Below, piece by piece: positions 32,346-41,197 of a stretch of 64,000 nt of DNA (position 1 is its first letter; each line of letters opens with the position of its first letter). The stretch lies in assembly GCA_001770855.1 (NCBI GenBank), contig MESE01000096.1, positions 62,001 through 126,000 on the forward strand, written 5' to 3'. The translations under genes and the position numbers were made by a program. This DNA comes from Burkholderiales bacterium RIFCSPLOWO2_02_FULL_57_36 (GTDB taxonomy: Bacteria > Pseudomonadota > Gammaproteobacteria > Burkholderiales > Burkholderiaceae_D). The notes under the pieces are model-generated. The model saw only the letters and a program-made list of their open reading frames with translations. It had not been told where the DNA came from and did not search any database.

Positions 32346-33571
32346 TTTGGAAGCGCCACCTTGCCAAGATCCCAGATCGGCAGGAAAACGCCCAGCGCCA
32401 GAATCAATACAAGTATCCCCAACCCCATGATCAAGATCGGCTCGATCTTGGACGAAAGCGTCTTCAATTCATAATCGACTTCGCGTTCATACATGCCGCC
32501 GATTTCATCCATCAGGCTGTCCAGCTCACCGGTTTCCTCGCCTACGGCGATCATTTGCAAGACCACCGGTGTGAACACGCCGGTCGTCACCGCGGTACGC
32601 AGGATGCTCTCGCCGCGCTCCACCCCGTCCCGCATCTGCTCGATGCGGCTGGCAATGTAGCTGTTGTCCACCGTCTGGGAAACGACACTCAGGCCCTGCA
32701 CGATCGGCACACCGCTTTTGCTGGACAGCGCGAAACTGCGCGCGAAACGCGCCATGGTGGCTTTCGAAACGATGTCGCCGACGATCGGGAGGCGCAACTT
32801 GGTTTTGTCCCAGCGATATCTGCCGTTCGGCGTAGCGATATACATCTTGAAACCGACCGCTGCGGCAATCACGGCGGCCAGCATGAAGGGCCAGTAATTT
32901 ATCGTGAAGTTGGATAAGTTGATCAAAATGCGCGTCATCAGCGGCAGGTCCGCCTTGAAGCCGGCATACACTTTGGCAAATGCAGGAATCACGAAAACGT
33001 TGATCACGATAATCGCGACTGTCATCGCGATTACCACGAACATCGGATAGCGCAGCGCCGTACGCACTCGCTCGCGCATGTCTCGTTCGAATTCCAAATG
33101 CCCGAACAGGCGCATGAAAATCTCTTCCAGGCGTCCGGTCGCTTCTCCTACGCGCACCATATTCAGATAGAAAGTCGAAAAAATATCGGGATGGCGGCGC
33201 ATCGCCGCGGACAATTCACGGCCGGAATCAAGCGATTCACGGATATCCTTCAACACCCGGGAAAACGCCTTGCTGGTCGCCGACTCCTGCAATCCCGCCA
33301 AACCACGCATGATCGGAACGCCGGCCTTCAGCAGCGTATACATTTGCCGGCTGAAGAGCTGTACGTCGATGGCACGCACCTTTTCTTCGGTCAAACGAGA
33401 CCACCAGCCCCCCTCGCCGTCCACGACCGGCTTTCTGGTAGCAACGATTTCAATCGGCGTAACGCCGGTATTGAAAAGCTGGTCCGCTACCGCACCGCTA
33501 TCCGCGCTTTCAAGCACGCCTTGCAGCATCTCGCCACGGGCATTGCGGGCTTTGTAGGCAAAATACGGCAC
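32342..33571 (-). CDS. mshG: MSHA platform protein MshG (GspF/PilC family)
   Basis: A 409-residue inner-membrane platform protein with two homologous T2SSF domains. It begins at GTG: MPYFAYKARNARGEMLQGVL. Motifs: FSRQMYTLLKAGVPIMRGLA in the first domain and FARSFALSSKSGVPIVQGLS in the second, each followed by helices; the last helix pair ends ILIMGLGILVLILALGVFLP. AGGA precedes the GTG. It would translate ATP hydrolysis by MshE into pilin extraction. Confidence 0.92.
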   Translation of the reverse strand: MPYFAYKARNARGEMLQGVLESADSGAVADQLFNTGVTPIEIVATRKPVVDGEGGWWSRLTEEKVRAIDVQLFSRQMYTLLKAGVPIMRGLAGLQESATSKAFSRVLKDIRESLDSGRELSAAMRRHPDIFSTFYLNMVRVGEATGRLEEIFMRLFGHLEFERDMRERVRTALRYPMFVVIAMTVAIIVINVFVIPAFAKVYAGFKADLPLMTRILINLSNFTINYWPFMLAAVIAAAVGFKMYIATPNGRYRWDKTKLRLPIVGDIVSKATMARFARSFALSSKSGVPIVQGLSVVSQTVDNSYIASRIEQMRDGVERGESILRTAVTTGVFTPVVLQMIAVGEETGELDSLMDEIGGMYEREVDYELKTLSSKIEPILIMGLGILVLILALGVFLPIWDLGKVALPK

Positions 33572-33597
33572 GTTATTTCCTGTGGAAGGAGGTGATG

Positions 33598-35301
33598 TTA
33601 TTCATCGATTTGATTGCTAATGCGCATCGCTTCGGAGACGGTGGTTTTTCCCGCAATTACCAGAGCGACTGCATGGCGACGCAGCGTTTGTCCGGCCATT
33701 TCGACTTCCGCGGCAGCCAGGAAATGCCCCGGATCCTGGCGATTGGCGGCCTCCACTACGGCTTTAGTCATTTCCAGCATTTCATATACGCCGGTACGTC
33801 CCCGATATCCGGTGCCATTGCAGTGGGCGCATCCGCGTCCGTGAAGATATTGTCGGGAATCCACTGTGTTTCCGAGTTCTGCCGACAACCAAGCGCGGTC
33901 AGTTGCAGTCAGTTCGTAGGGCTTTGCACAGCTTTCGCAAATCACCCGCACCAAGCGCTGCGCCAGCACCGCTTGCAAGGAAGTTGCGACCATATACGCC
34001 GGCACGCCCATGTCCATCAAGCGGACCGGCGTGCTCATCGCATCGTTCGTATGCAAAGTGGACAGCACCAGATGGCCGGTCAACGCGGCGCGCATGCCGA
34101 TTTGCGCGGTTTCCTGGTCGCGCATCTCACCGACCAGCACCACGTCCGGGTCCTGACGCAAAGCGGAGCGCAAGACCCGCGCGAAAGTCAGCTCGATCTT
34201 TTCATTGACCTGAACCTGATTGATGCCCGGCAGGCGATATTCCACCGGGTCTTCCACCGTAATCAGTTTACGTTCCATCGTATTCAATTCAGACAGCGCG
34301 CCGTACAAGGTAGTGGTCTTGCCGCTACCGGTCGGGCCGGTGACCAGCACCAGGCCGTTGGGGCGCTGCAAAATGGCGCGGAATTTCTTTACCATGGCCG
34401 GCGGCATGCCGATCGAATCGAGCTTGAGCGCCCCGCCGCTTTGATTCAAAAGCCGCATCACGACCGACTCGCCGTATTGCGTCGGCATCGTCGAAATACG
34501 CACGTCAACCTGTTGCTGCCTGACTTTGATAGCGAAGCGCCCGTCCTGCGGCAGGCGCTTTTCCGAAATATCCAGATCCGACATCAGCTTCAGGCGCAAC
34601 GCCAGCGACGACGCGATCTTGATGTCGGCCTCGGTTTGGAGATGCAGCATGCCATCGATCCGGAAGCGGATCTGCAGGCGCTCCGCCTGTGGCTCTATAT
34701 GAATATCGGAAGCGCGCACCTGGGTGGCGTCATCGAAAACCGATTGCAGAAGTTTGACGATCGGCGCTTCTTCCAGTCCGGCAGTTGCAGCCAAGGTACC
34801 GAAATCCACATTGCTGTCGCCCAGCTCTTCTTCGAGTTCACGCGCGAAATCAGTGATTTCCTCGGTACGGCGGTAAATCCGGTCGATGGTCTGAAGCAGC
34901 TCGCCTTCGTTGACCACCGCGAGCGCGATGTTGATCTTCAACAGGCGCGCGAGTTCATCGTAAGCCTGCAGATCCGTAGGATCGGCCATGCCGACGATCA
35001 GCACATGCTCGCGCTGCTCCAGCACGATTGCGCGGTAGCGCCGCGCCTGACTCTCGGGCAGCAAACGCACCAAGCCGGAATTGATGTTGAAAAACTTGAG
35101 ATTGATGTAAGGGATGTTTAATTGCTTGGCGAGCGCCCCGGAGATTTGCTCTTCGGAGACAAAACCGTTTTCAACAAAAACCCGTCCGAGCTTGCGCCCG
35201 GTACGTTTCTGTTCGGCCAATGCGAACTGAAGCTGTTCTTCAGAAAGCAGCTTTTGCTGCACCAAAATCTCACCCAGGCGGATCTTTTCCGGCCTTGGCA
35301 T
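33598..35301 (-). CDS. mshE: MSHA extension ATPase MshE
   Basis: A 567-residue hexameric ATPase that powers pilus extension. The N-terminus shows the two tandem MshEN-type motifs, RLGEILVQQKLLSEEQLQFA near residue 8 and KLGRVFVENGFVSEEQISGA near residue 37, which in MshE bind c-di-GMP. The ATPase follows: Asp box ASDIHIEPQ, Walker A GPTGSGKTTTLYGAL near 322-330, Walker B DPDVVLVGEMRDQETA, His box GHLVLSTLHTND, and a four-Cys zinc site (CESCAKPY, CAHCNGTGY). The ATG at 35301 has GAGGAGTGCTT upstream. It is the first gene of the locus. Confidence 0.94.
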   Translation of the reverse strand: MPRPEKIRLGEILVQQKLLSEEQLQFALAEQKRTGRKLGRVFVENGFVSEEQISGALAKQLNIPYINLKFFNINSGLVRLLPESQARRYRAIVLEQREHVLIVGMADPTDLQAYDELARLLKINIALAVVNEGELLQTIDRIYRRTEEITDFARELEEELGDSNVDFGTLAATAGLEEAPIVKLLQSVFDDATQVRASDIHIEPQAERLQIRFRIDGMLHLQTEADIKIASSLALRLKLMSDLDISEKRLPQDGRFAIKVRQQQVDVRISTMPTQYGESVVMRLLNQSGGALKLDSIGMPPAMVKKFRAILQRPNGLVLVTGPTGSGKTTTLYGALSELNTMERKLITVEDPVEYRLPGINQVQVNEKIELTFARVLRSALRQDPDVVLVGEMRDQETAQIGMRAALTGHLVLSTLHTNDAMSTPVRLMDMGVPAYMVATSLQAVLAQRLVRVICESCAKPYELTATDRAWLSAELGNTVDSRQYLHGRGCAHCNGTGYRGRTGVYEMLEMTKAVVEAANRQDPGHFLAAAEVEMAGQTLRRHAVALVIAGKTTVSEAMRISNQIDE

Positions 35302-35430
35302 AAGCACTCCTCTATTTGTCAGGCTTATTTGAAAAAATCACATCTATATCGCTTGCCGGCAGGATACTTACCTTCAGGAATTTTTATGATGTCCCAAAGT
35401 GCACCTTATCGTCAAGATAGATTCGTTGCG

Positions 35431-36087
35431 TTATGCGAGATGCGCAATCTGGTCGGATTCGATGATGGTGATACCGGGGCATTGGTTCTTCGCCGCCGCT
35501 ATCATGGCTCGCGCCACCGATTGACTTGGCACCGGGCGGAGGCGAGGCGGCAGGATCGGACGAATTATTTTTGATACTGCCAGCGCCAGGCGCTCGGCAA
35601 CGCGCGATTCCGCACGCACGCCCTCCAGCAGGGATGGACGAAGAATGACCACACTGTTGAAACCCGGTGTCGCAACTTTGGCTTCCATTTCGCCTTTGGT
35701 ACGGTTATAAAAATTTTTTGAGTGCGCGTCGGCGCCAAGCGTCGATACCGCGATCAAGCTCGATGCCCCGGCCTGCCGGGCGCGCTGTGCCTATCCGACA
35801 ACATAATCGAAATCCACGGTACGAAAAGCCTCTTTGGAGTCGGCCGTTTTTATGGTTGTACCCAAACAACAGAACAGCACATTGGAGGTTGGCCAAGAGA
35901 CGTTTGCCAATCGGTCAAAATCGATCACATGTTGAGTCAGCTTCGGATTGGGCGAGAACTCGACGCCGGGCGGCGCCCGGCGCACCAGGACATGCACAGC
36001 CTCGACGTCTGCGTCGCTGCAAAGCTGCGATACCACGGCGCTTCCTACCAATCCGGTTGCACCGATGACGCTTGCGATCATTCCCAT
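35431..36087 (-). pseudogene. NAD(P)-binding Rossmann-fold protein broken by an in-frame TAG
   Basis: A 218-codon frame of an atypical short-chain reductase / NAD(P)H-binding family. It starts MGMIASVIGATGLVGSAVVS (GATGLVGS nucleotide motif), continues LVRRAPPGVEFSPNPKLTQH and LFCCLGTTIKTADSKEAFRT, then VDFDYVVG-stop. In exactly the same frame it resumes with AQRARQAGASSLIAVSTLGA, then KNFYNRTKGEMEAKV. The stop is TAG at 35791-35793, where the family usually has a hydrophobic residue, so one base change would restore it. It could be a recent nonsense mutation or a sequencing error. The next gene upstream is a paralogue. Confidence 0.8.
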
Positions 36088-36108
36088 GTATCTTGGCGCC
36101 TGTAAAGA

Positions 36109-36843
36109 TCAGGAATTGATGAGTTGATGCAATCGATCCGGTTCAAGAATCGATAAGCCGGGTGTACTGTCCTGCATCGCCCGTACAGCGGCCCGCGCGG
36201 TGTTCTCAATGGAAAGCGGAGTATGTTTGTTACCCGCCATGAGGCCGGTAATGATATCGATCAGAAAACTCAGCAGCCTCGTCGGCAAGGCTTTTTGCCT
36301 TTGCCGGGTCTCGTGATCGGAAGGCCGCACCAGCAACAGCGAATCGAAGCCGATGCGATGCAGTTCGGCTTCCGTCAGATTGGCAAGTTGCGCATATACC
36401 GCGGAAGGCTGCGACAGGATATTGGTCGGCGTCACCAGCATGAAGCGCGACACGCCTAAAGACTTTGCCTGCAGCGCCAGCGGCACGACCTGTTCCGTAG
36501 TCAGCGCTGAAAACACATCGGTGCGATTGTGGGCAAAGAGCGCAGGTTTATTCCCGTGCTCGCTGATGACCGCGATTACATGATCTATCTTGGAGACCCA
36601 TTCCGACTGACGCAATGCGCTCAACTTTGCTTCGGTTGACGGCATGGCATCCTCCGCGAGCACATAAATCCGGTGATAATCCGGCGCACCCAGCACGCGA
36701 GTCAGAATCCGCTCGCCCAATCTCCCGGCCGCGCCGGCGATCAGCACCGATTTCTTTTCGGATGGCGCCGGAGCCTGATATCGGGCTCCCGCAAGCGCGT
36801 CGGCAACCGTCGGCATGGTTTCATCTACCGATATGACGCGCAA
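36109..36843 (-). CDS. NAD(P)-binding Rossmann-fold protein, paralogue of the adjacent pseudogene
   Basis: A 244-residue protein with the nucleotide motif VLIAGAAGRLGERILTRVLG near residues 32-52 and a core like an atypical SDR (VSRFMLVTPTNILSQPSAVY; LTEAELHRIGFDSLLLVRPS). The canonical YxxxK is degenerate: TKGEME in the pseudogene corresponds to a region without lysine here, so it may not be a reductase. The TTG at 36843 is the longest start; the ATG at 36816 is an alternative. It follows purF by 15 bp and may be cotranscribed with it. The pseudogene lies 21 bp downstream. Confidence 0.7.
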   Translation of the reverse strand: MRVISVDETMPTVADALAGARYQAPAPSEKKSVLIAGAAGRLGERILTRVLGAPDYHRIYVLAEDAMPSTEAKLSALRQSEWVSKIDHVIAVISEHGNKPALFAHNRTDVFSALTTEQVVPLALQAKSLGVSRFMLVTPTNILSQPSAVYAQLANLTEAELHRIGFDSLLLVRPSDHETRQRQKALPTRLLSFLIDIITGLMAGNKHTPLSIENTARAAVRAMQDSTPGLSILEPDRLHQLINS

Positions 36844-36858
36844 TCATGGAAGCACTCG

Positions 36859-38376
36859 TCAATCGACCTGCGCCAGATTCAGGTTCAACTGGGTGCGGAC
36901 CGCATCTTCATTTTCCGGCTTCGGATTGTTCCTGGCGAATTCGATCCGGTCCAGATAATCCCGCGAAATATCGCCAGTGACATAAACGCCGTCAAAGCAC
37001 GACGCCTCAAAACTTTTCAGTAACGGATTGACATCCGAAATCGAGCGCTTCAATGCATCGACATCCTGGTACACCAACGCGTCTGCAGTAATTTCACGGC
37101 ACACTTCCTCGTCGGTGCGGCCATAGGCAATCAATTCGTTGCGGGTCGGCATGTCGATGCCGTACACGTTCGGGAATTTCACCGGCGGCGCGGCCGACGC
37201 GAATATGACGCGCTTGGCGCCGGCATCGCGCGCCATCTGCACGATTTCACGGCTGGTGGTGCCGCGCACGATGGAATCGTCCACCAATAATACGGTCTTG
37301 CCTTTGAACTCGGAACCGATCGCATTCAATTTCTGGCGTACCGATTTGCGCCGAATCGCCTGACCCGGCATCAGGAAGGTGCGGCCGATATAGCGATTCT
37401 TGATAAAGCCTTCGCGATAATCGAGATTCAGTTTCAGCGCCAATTGCATCGCAGACGGCCGCGACGAATCCGGAATCGGCATGACCACATCGATGTCGCC
37501 CGCAGAAAATTCACGCTTGATTTTATCCGCCAGATATTCGCCCATCTTGAGACGCGCCAAGTATACCGAAGCGCCATCGATGATCGAATCCGGACGGGCG
37601 AGATAAACGAACTCAAACGCGCATGGATTGAGCGTCGGGTTCTCCGCGCATTGCTGGTTATACAGCTTGCCGTCGGTGTCGATGAAAATCGCTTCGCCGG
37701 GGATGACGTCACGCAAGAACCTGAATCCCAGGCCTTCCAGGGCAACCGATTCGCTGGCGACCACGTATTCCGGGCCTTTTTCGGTATCGTTGAATCCGAT
37801 GCATAGCGGACGGATGCCGAACGGATCGCGGAACGCGAGCATGCCGTATCCGGCAATCTGCGCCACCACCGCGTAGGAACCGCGCACGCGCTTGTGCAGC
37901 GACGACACCGCCTTGAACAAAGCGGACGGGTCGAGCGAGTAACCGGTGGTCGCCTCGTCGATTTCATGCGCCAATACGTTTAGCAATACTTCGGAGTCGG
38001 AATCGGTATTGATGTGACGGCGGTCATTCTTGAACATCTCGATCTTGAGCTGTTCCCAGTTGGTCAGATTGCCGTTGTGCGCAAGCGTGATGCCGAACGG
38101 CGCATTGACGTAAAACGGTTGCGCCTCCTCGGCACTCGACGAACCCGCAGTCGGATAGCGGCATTGGCCGATCCCGGAATTACCGGGCAAGGAGCGCATA
38201 TTCCGGGTGCGGAACACATCACGCACCAGGCCATTGGCCTTGTGCATGGAAAATGCGTTTCCATGGCTGGTTGCGATGCCCGCAGCATCCTGGCCGCGGT
38301 GCTGCAGTAGCAGCAACGCATCGTAAATCAACTGGTTGACCGGGCTATGGGAGACGACGCCTACAATGCCACACAT
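36859..38376 (-). CDS. purF: Amidophosphoribosyltransferase
   Basis: First committed enzyme of purine synthesis: PRPP plus glutamine gives 5-phosphoribosylamine. At 505 residues it has the family length. The N-terminal Ntn glutaminase starts MCGIVGVVSHSPVNQLIYDA, so Cys2 becomes the nucleophile after removal of Met. The PRPP-binding loop TVLLVDDSIVRGTTSREIVQ lies near residue 360, and IPDSSRPSAMQLALKLNLDY precedes it. cvpA lies 24 bp upstream, the conserved dedD-cvpA-purF order. Confidence 0.96.
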   Translation of the reverse strand: MCGIVGVVSHSPVNQLIYDALLLLQHRGQDAAGIATSHGNAFSMHKANGLVRDVFRTRNMRSLPGNSGIGQCRYPTAGSSSAEEAQPFYVNAPFGITLAHNGNLTNWEQLKIEMFKNDRRHINTDSDSEVLLNVLAHEIDEATTGYSLDPSALFKAVSSLHKRVRGSYAVVAQIAGYGMLAFRDPFGIRPLCIGFNDTEKGPEYVVASESVALEGLGFRFLRDVIPGEAIFIDTDGKLYNQQCAENPTLNPCAFEFVYLARPDSIIDGASVYLARLKMGEYLADKIKREFSAGDIDVVMPIPDSSRPSAMQLALKLNLDYREGFIKNRYIGRTFLMPGQAIRRKSVRQKLNAIGSEFKGKTVLLVDDSIVRGTTSREIVQMARDAGAKRVIFASAAPPVKFPNVYGIDMPTRNELIAYGRTDEEVCREITADALVYQDVDALKRSISDVNPLLKSFEASCFDGVYVTGDISRDYLDRIEFARNNPKPENEDAVRTQLNLNLAQVD

Positions 38377-38400
38377 GGTGGACTCCTCAACAAAAGCAAT

Positions 38401-38889
38401 TTAAAACTGAACATGCCGCGCAATATCGCCCGGCAGGAAAGGCTTTGCGGTGCGCGCCGCTGTTTCAGCCAATGGACTGAATAGCGCATCTTTCCAAAAG
38501 GGCTGGCTTGGAATCGCAGTCATGCCGCACAACAATACGGCAGTCAGGACAATCACCAAACCGCGCGCCAATCCGAATAATCCACCCAGGCCGCGGTCGG
38601 CCACTGTCAGCCCACCCGCCTTGACCAGCGCTTCAACCGCCATGCTCAACAAGCCCATCAAGAGCCGCACGCCGATGAATAGCGCAATAAAAGCAACGAT
38701 CAAACGCGTCAGCGTTCCCGGAATCATGTCCGGCAGCAGCACGGCCAGCTCTTCGCCATATGCATTGGCAATCACGAAAGAAACTATCCAGCTTACCAGC
38801 GAAAGTATTTCCTTTACCAGTCCGCGCAAGGTGCTGATCACGATGGAACAGGTCAGCACGAACAACACCAGAAAATCGAATGCCGTCAT
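38401..38889 (-). CDS. cvpA: Colicin V production family membrane protein CvpA
   Basis: A 162-residue membrane protein starting MTAFDFLVLFVLTCSIVIST, with four predicted helices and the family stretch RGLVKEILSLVSWIVSFVIA. VADRGLGGLFGLARGLVIVL matches the conserved C-terminal half. The ATG at 38889 fits family N-termini; ORF extensions to 38898 or 38943 overlap dedD. It is needed in other bacteria for colicin V export and is tied genetically to purF and the envelope; the exact function is unclear. Confidence 0.88.
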   Translation of the reverse strand: MTAFDFLVLFVLTCSIVISTLRGLVKEILSLVSWIVSFVIANAYGEELAVLLPDMIPGTLTRLIVAFIALFIGVRLLMGLLSMAVEALVKAGGLTVADRGLGGLFGLARGLVIVLTAVLLCGMTAIPSQPFWKDALFSPLAETAARTAKPFLPGDIARHVQF

Positions 38890-38920
38890 GCCCGGCATGC
38901 CGCACGACCCTGCATTCGGT

Positions 38921-39793
38921 TCAAGCCGGCACCAGCTTGCCATTCAATCCCAGCTTGCCAATTTTGGCCAGCATCCGGTCCGCCTCATCTCTACTGGCGA
39001 ACGGCCCGACGCGGATGCGGATCCACTCCCCGTTTGCGGTTGCTACTTTTTGCGTATGCGATTTGATCCCCGCATTTTTCAGCTTTTTTTGCAGCTCGTT
39101 GACCTTGTCCTGCGACGCAAGCGCTGCGACCTGGACCAGATATGCGCCAGACTTCGCTTCGCCGGGACCTGGTGTGCTGTCGACTTTGGCAAGCGATCTT
39201 CCTTCGAGTATCGCTTTGGCTCGCTCTGAATCTTCGTCCCTTCTGGCGGGAATCGGCTGTACTTTTACATTATCTTCAACCTTCGAACCCGGCTTTTGCG
39301 GCACTTCCGATTTAATCGCCGTACCGGGTAGCGCAGAAAGATTTGCCGTGTTTTTCTGCGGCACGGCAGGTGTTGCCGGTGCTGCTGACGGCTGAATTAT
39401 CTCTTCATCTTTATCCAGCCCTGCCGATGCAGGCACCTTGGCGCCGGTCGCCGACGATGACGCCGAACGGCCACTGTCCTGGCGGACTGCCGGCTTATCC
39501 TTGGACGGAATCTGGATTGCGATATCCGCGGCCAAGGGTTTGGGTTCAGAATCCAGAATCATGGGCAGCGCAATGATGGCTGCCAAGACCAATGCGACTG
39601 CGCCGACCAAACGTCGACGCGCCCGTTTTTTTTGCGGTAAGACAGGATCAACCGGCTCATTGGACTGCTTGCGCTGTTTGCGTTTGCCGCGGCCGCGCAT
39701 CGCATTTGATTCATCTTCGGCGCGCGTCAAAAACTCGCTGTCTTCAGACGCGGATTCCTGCTTGTTTTTACGGAAAATCGAGAACAAGCCCAT
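38921..39793 (-). CDS. dedD: SPOR-domain cell division protein, DedD-like
   Basis: A 290-residue protein: charged cytoplasmic N-terminus (MGLFSIFRKNKQESASEDSE), one membrane helix at about 61-80 (LVGAVALVLAAIIALPMIL), a long Ala/Pro/Lys linker, and a C-terminal SPOR domain from about 215 (GAYLVQVAALASQDKVNELQ; IRIRVGPFASRDEADRMLAK). SPOR domains bind denuded septal peptidoglycan, so it is expected at the division site. It lies 19 bp after folC and precedes cvpA. Confidence 0.9.
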   Translation of the reverse strand: MGLFSIFRKNKQESASEDSEFLTRAEDESNAMRGRGKRKQRKQSNEPVDPVLPQKKRARRRLVGAVALVLAAIIALPMILDSEPKPLAADIAIQIPSKDKPAVRQDSGRSASSSATGAKVPASAGLDKDEEIIQPSAAPATPAVPQKNTANLSALPGTAIKSEVPQKPGSKVEDNVKVQPIPARRDEDSERAKAILEGRSLAKVDSTPGPGEAKSGAYLVQVAALASQDKVNELQKKLKNAGIKSHTQKVATANGEWIRIRVGPFASRDEADRMLAKIGKLGLNGKLVPA

Positions 39794-39812
39794 GCGATAA
39801 CTTATCTGTTTG

Positions 39813-41114
39813 TCAGTGATTTGCGTTTTTTCTTGCTTCCATTACACCTGCGACGGTGAGGAAGGATCCGAAAACCACAATTCTATCATTCTCCTCTGCC
39901 CGGCTTTGAGCATTCGCGAATGCTTTTGCCGGAGAGTCGAAATCCTGGATGGTACATTCAGCGGCCGGTTCATTTTGCGGCGCAACCCCGGCATCCAGCA
40001 ATTTTTGCCTGAGCTGGACCGCCGTCGCAGCGCGAGATACCGGCAAGTCAGTCACGCACCAATGATCGATGACGCCCTTCAGGTGTGCGATCACTCCGTC
40101 TATGTCCTTGTCGTGCATTGCGCCGAATACCGCATAGGTGTAACGATGAAATCCCATATTGCCGAGATTTTGCGCCAAGGTCGCCGCCGCATGCGGATTG
40201 TGCGCGACGTCGAGGACAATCGTGGGACGCCCCGGCAGCACCTGGAAACGCCCCGGCAAATCCAGCATCACGAGGCCATTGCGCACCTCTTGCGCACCCA
40301 CCGGCAACCGCTGACGCAACACTTCCAGGGCCGCCAGTGCCGCCGACGCATTCAACAACTGGTTGGCGCCGCGCAGACTTGGATAGCCAAGCGAATTGCG
40401 GCGCTGGCTGCGTCCGCCGTAATTCCATTGCTGCTTGTCGCCCGCATAATTGAAATCGCGCCCCATCAGCCACAAATCCGCGCCGATCGCCTCCGCATGT
40501 TCGATCAAGGATTTCGGCGGCACCGGGTCGCTGCATATGGCGGCCCTGCCGGAACGGAAAATGCCTGCCTTCTCAAAACCTATTTTTTCGCGTGTGTCGC
40601 CAAGATACTCGGTGTGATCGATATCGACGCTGGTGACGATCGCGACATCGGCATCGACCACATTGACTGCGTCCAGTCTTCCCCCAAGTCCCACCTCAAG
40701 AATGACCGCGTCCAGACCGGCCTGCGCAAACAAATGCAGAATGGCCAAAGTGGTAAATTCAAAATAAGTCAGCGATACATCGCCGCGCAGCGCTTCGACG
40801 GCTTCAAAAGCGCCTACCAGCGCCGCGTCGGACACGAACTCTGCACCGATGCGCGCGCGCTCGTTGAAATGCAGCAGATGCGGCGATGTGTATAGGCCGA
40901 CCCGGTATCCGGCATGTATCAGGATCGATTCCAGCATGGCGCAGGTCGATCCTTTGCCATTGGTGCCGCCCACGGTAATGACCGGGCAATCGAAGCCGAT
41001 GCCAAGCTTGTCCTTGACTTGCGCGACACGCTCCAGGCCCATGTCGATTGCCTTGGGATGCCGCGATTCGAGGACTGAGAGCCAGTCGGCAAGCGTGATT
41101 GGATGATTCTGCAT
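39813..41114 (-). CDS. folC: Bifunctional folylpolyglutamate / dihydrofolate synthase
   Basis: A 433-residue Mur-ligase-like enzyme that adds glutamate to dihydropteroate and to folates. The P-loop GGTNGKGSTCAMLESILIHA is near residue 48; LEVGLGGRLDAVNVVDADVA carries the family glutamate and glycines; SVDIDHTEYLGDTREKIGFE contributes metal-binding histidine; VLDVAHNPHAAATLAQNLG is the C-terminal signature. A terminator at 41150-41177 separates it from accD, so it may have its own promoter. Confidence 0.95.
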   Translation of the reverse strand: MQNHPITLADWLSVLESRHPKAIDMGLERVAQVKDKLGIGFDCPVITVGGTNGKGSTCAMLESILIHAGYRVGLYTSPHLLHFNERARIGAEFVSDAALVGAFEAVEALRGDVSLTYFEFTTLAILHLFAQAGLDAVILEVGLGGRLDAVNVVDADVAIVTSVDIDHTEYLGDTREKIGFEKAGIFRSGRAAICSDPVPPKSLIEHAEAIGADLWLMGRDFNYAGDKQQWNYGGRSQRRNSLGYPSLRGANQLLNASAALAALEVLRQRLPVGAQEVRNGLVMLDLPGRFQVLPGRPTIVLDVAHNPHAAATLAQNLGNMGFHRYTYAVFGAMHDKDIDGVIAHLKGVIDHWCVTDLPVSRAATAVQLRQKLLDAGVAPQNEPAAECTIQDFDSPAKAFANAQSRAEENDRIVVFGSFLTVAGVMEARKNANH

Positions 41115-41149
41115 TACCTGAAATATATGGAGGCTTGTTTGAAATTAAA

Positions 41150-41177
41150 AAGCCCGAACCTGGCAAGGCTCGGGCTT
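41150..41177 (-). terminator. Intrinsic terminator after accD
   Basis: AAGCCCGA and TCGGGCTT form a perfect 8-bp stem, extended by CCT/AGG inside, and TTTAA follows on the minus strand. It lies 20 bp after the accD stop and 36 bp before the folC start. Confidence 0.8.
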
Positions 41178-41197
41178 GGTAGTGATTTTCGGTAAAT

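Noticed and set aside
33592-35121. A 509-codon plus-strand ORF opposite mshE, with AAGGAGG just before it
   Set aside because: It is exactly antisense to a well-supported ATPase gene, its product has no recognisable domain and is rich in His, Arg and Gln, as expected for a mirror frame of a biased codon gene. The ribosome-binding-like bases are only 2 bp from the ATG.
18464-35301. MSHA locus as a recently acquired genomic island
   Set aside because: No flanking tRNA, integrase, direct repeats or clear base-composition change was seen; the permuted order alone does not show transfer.
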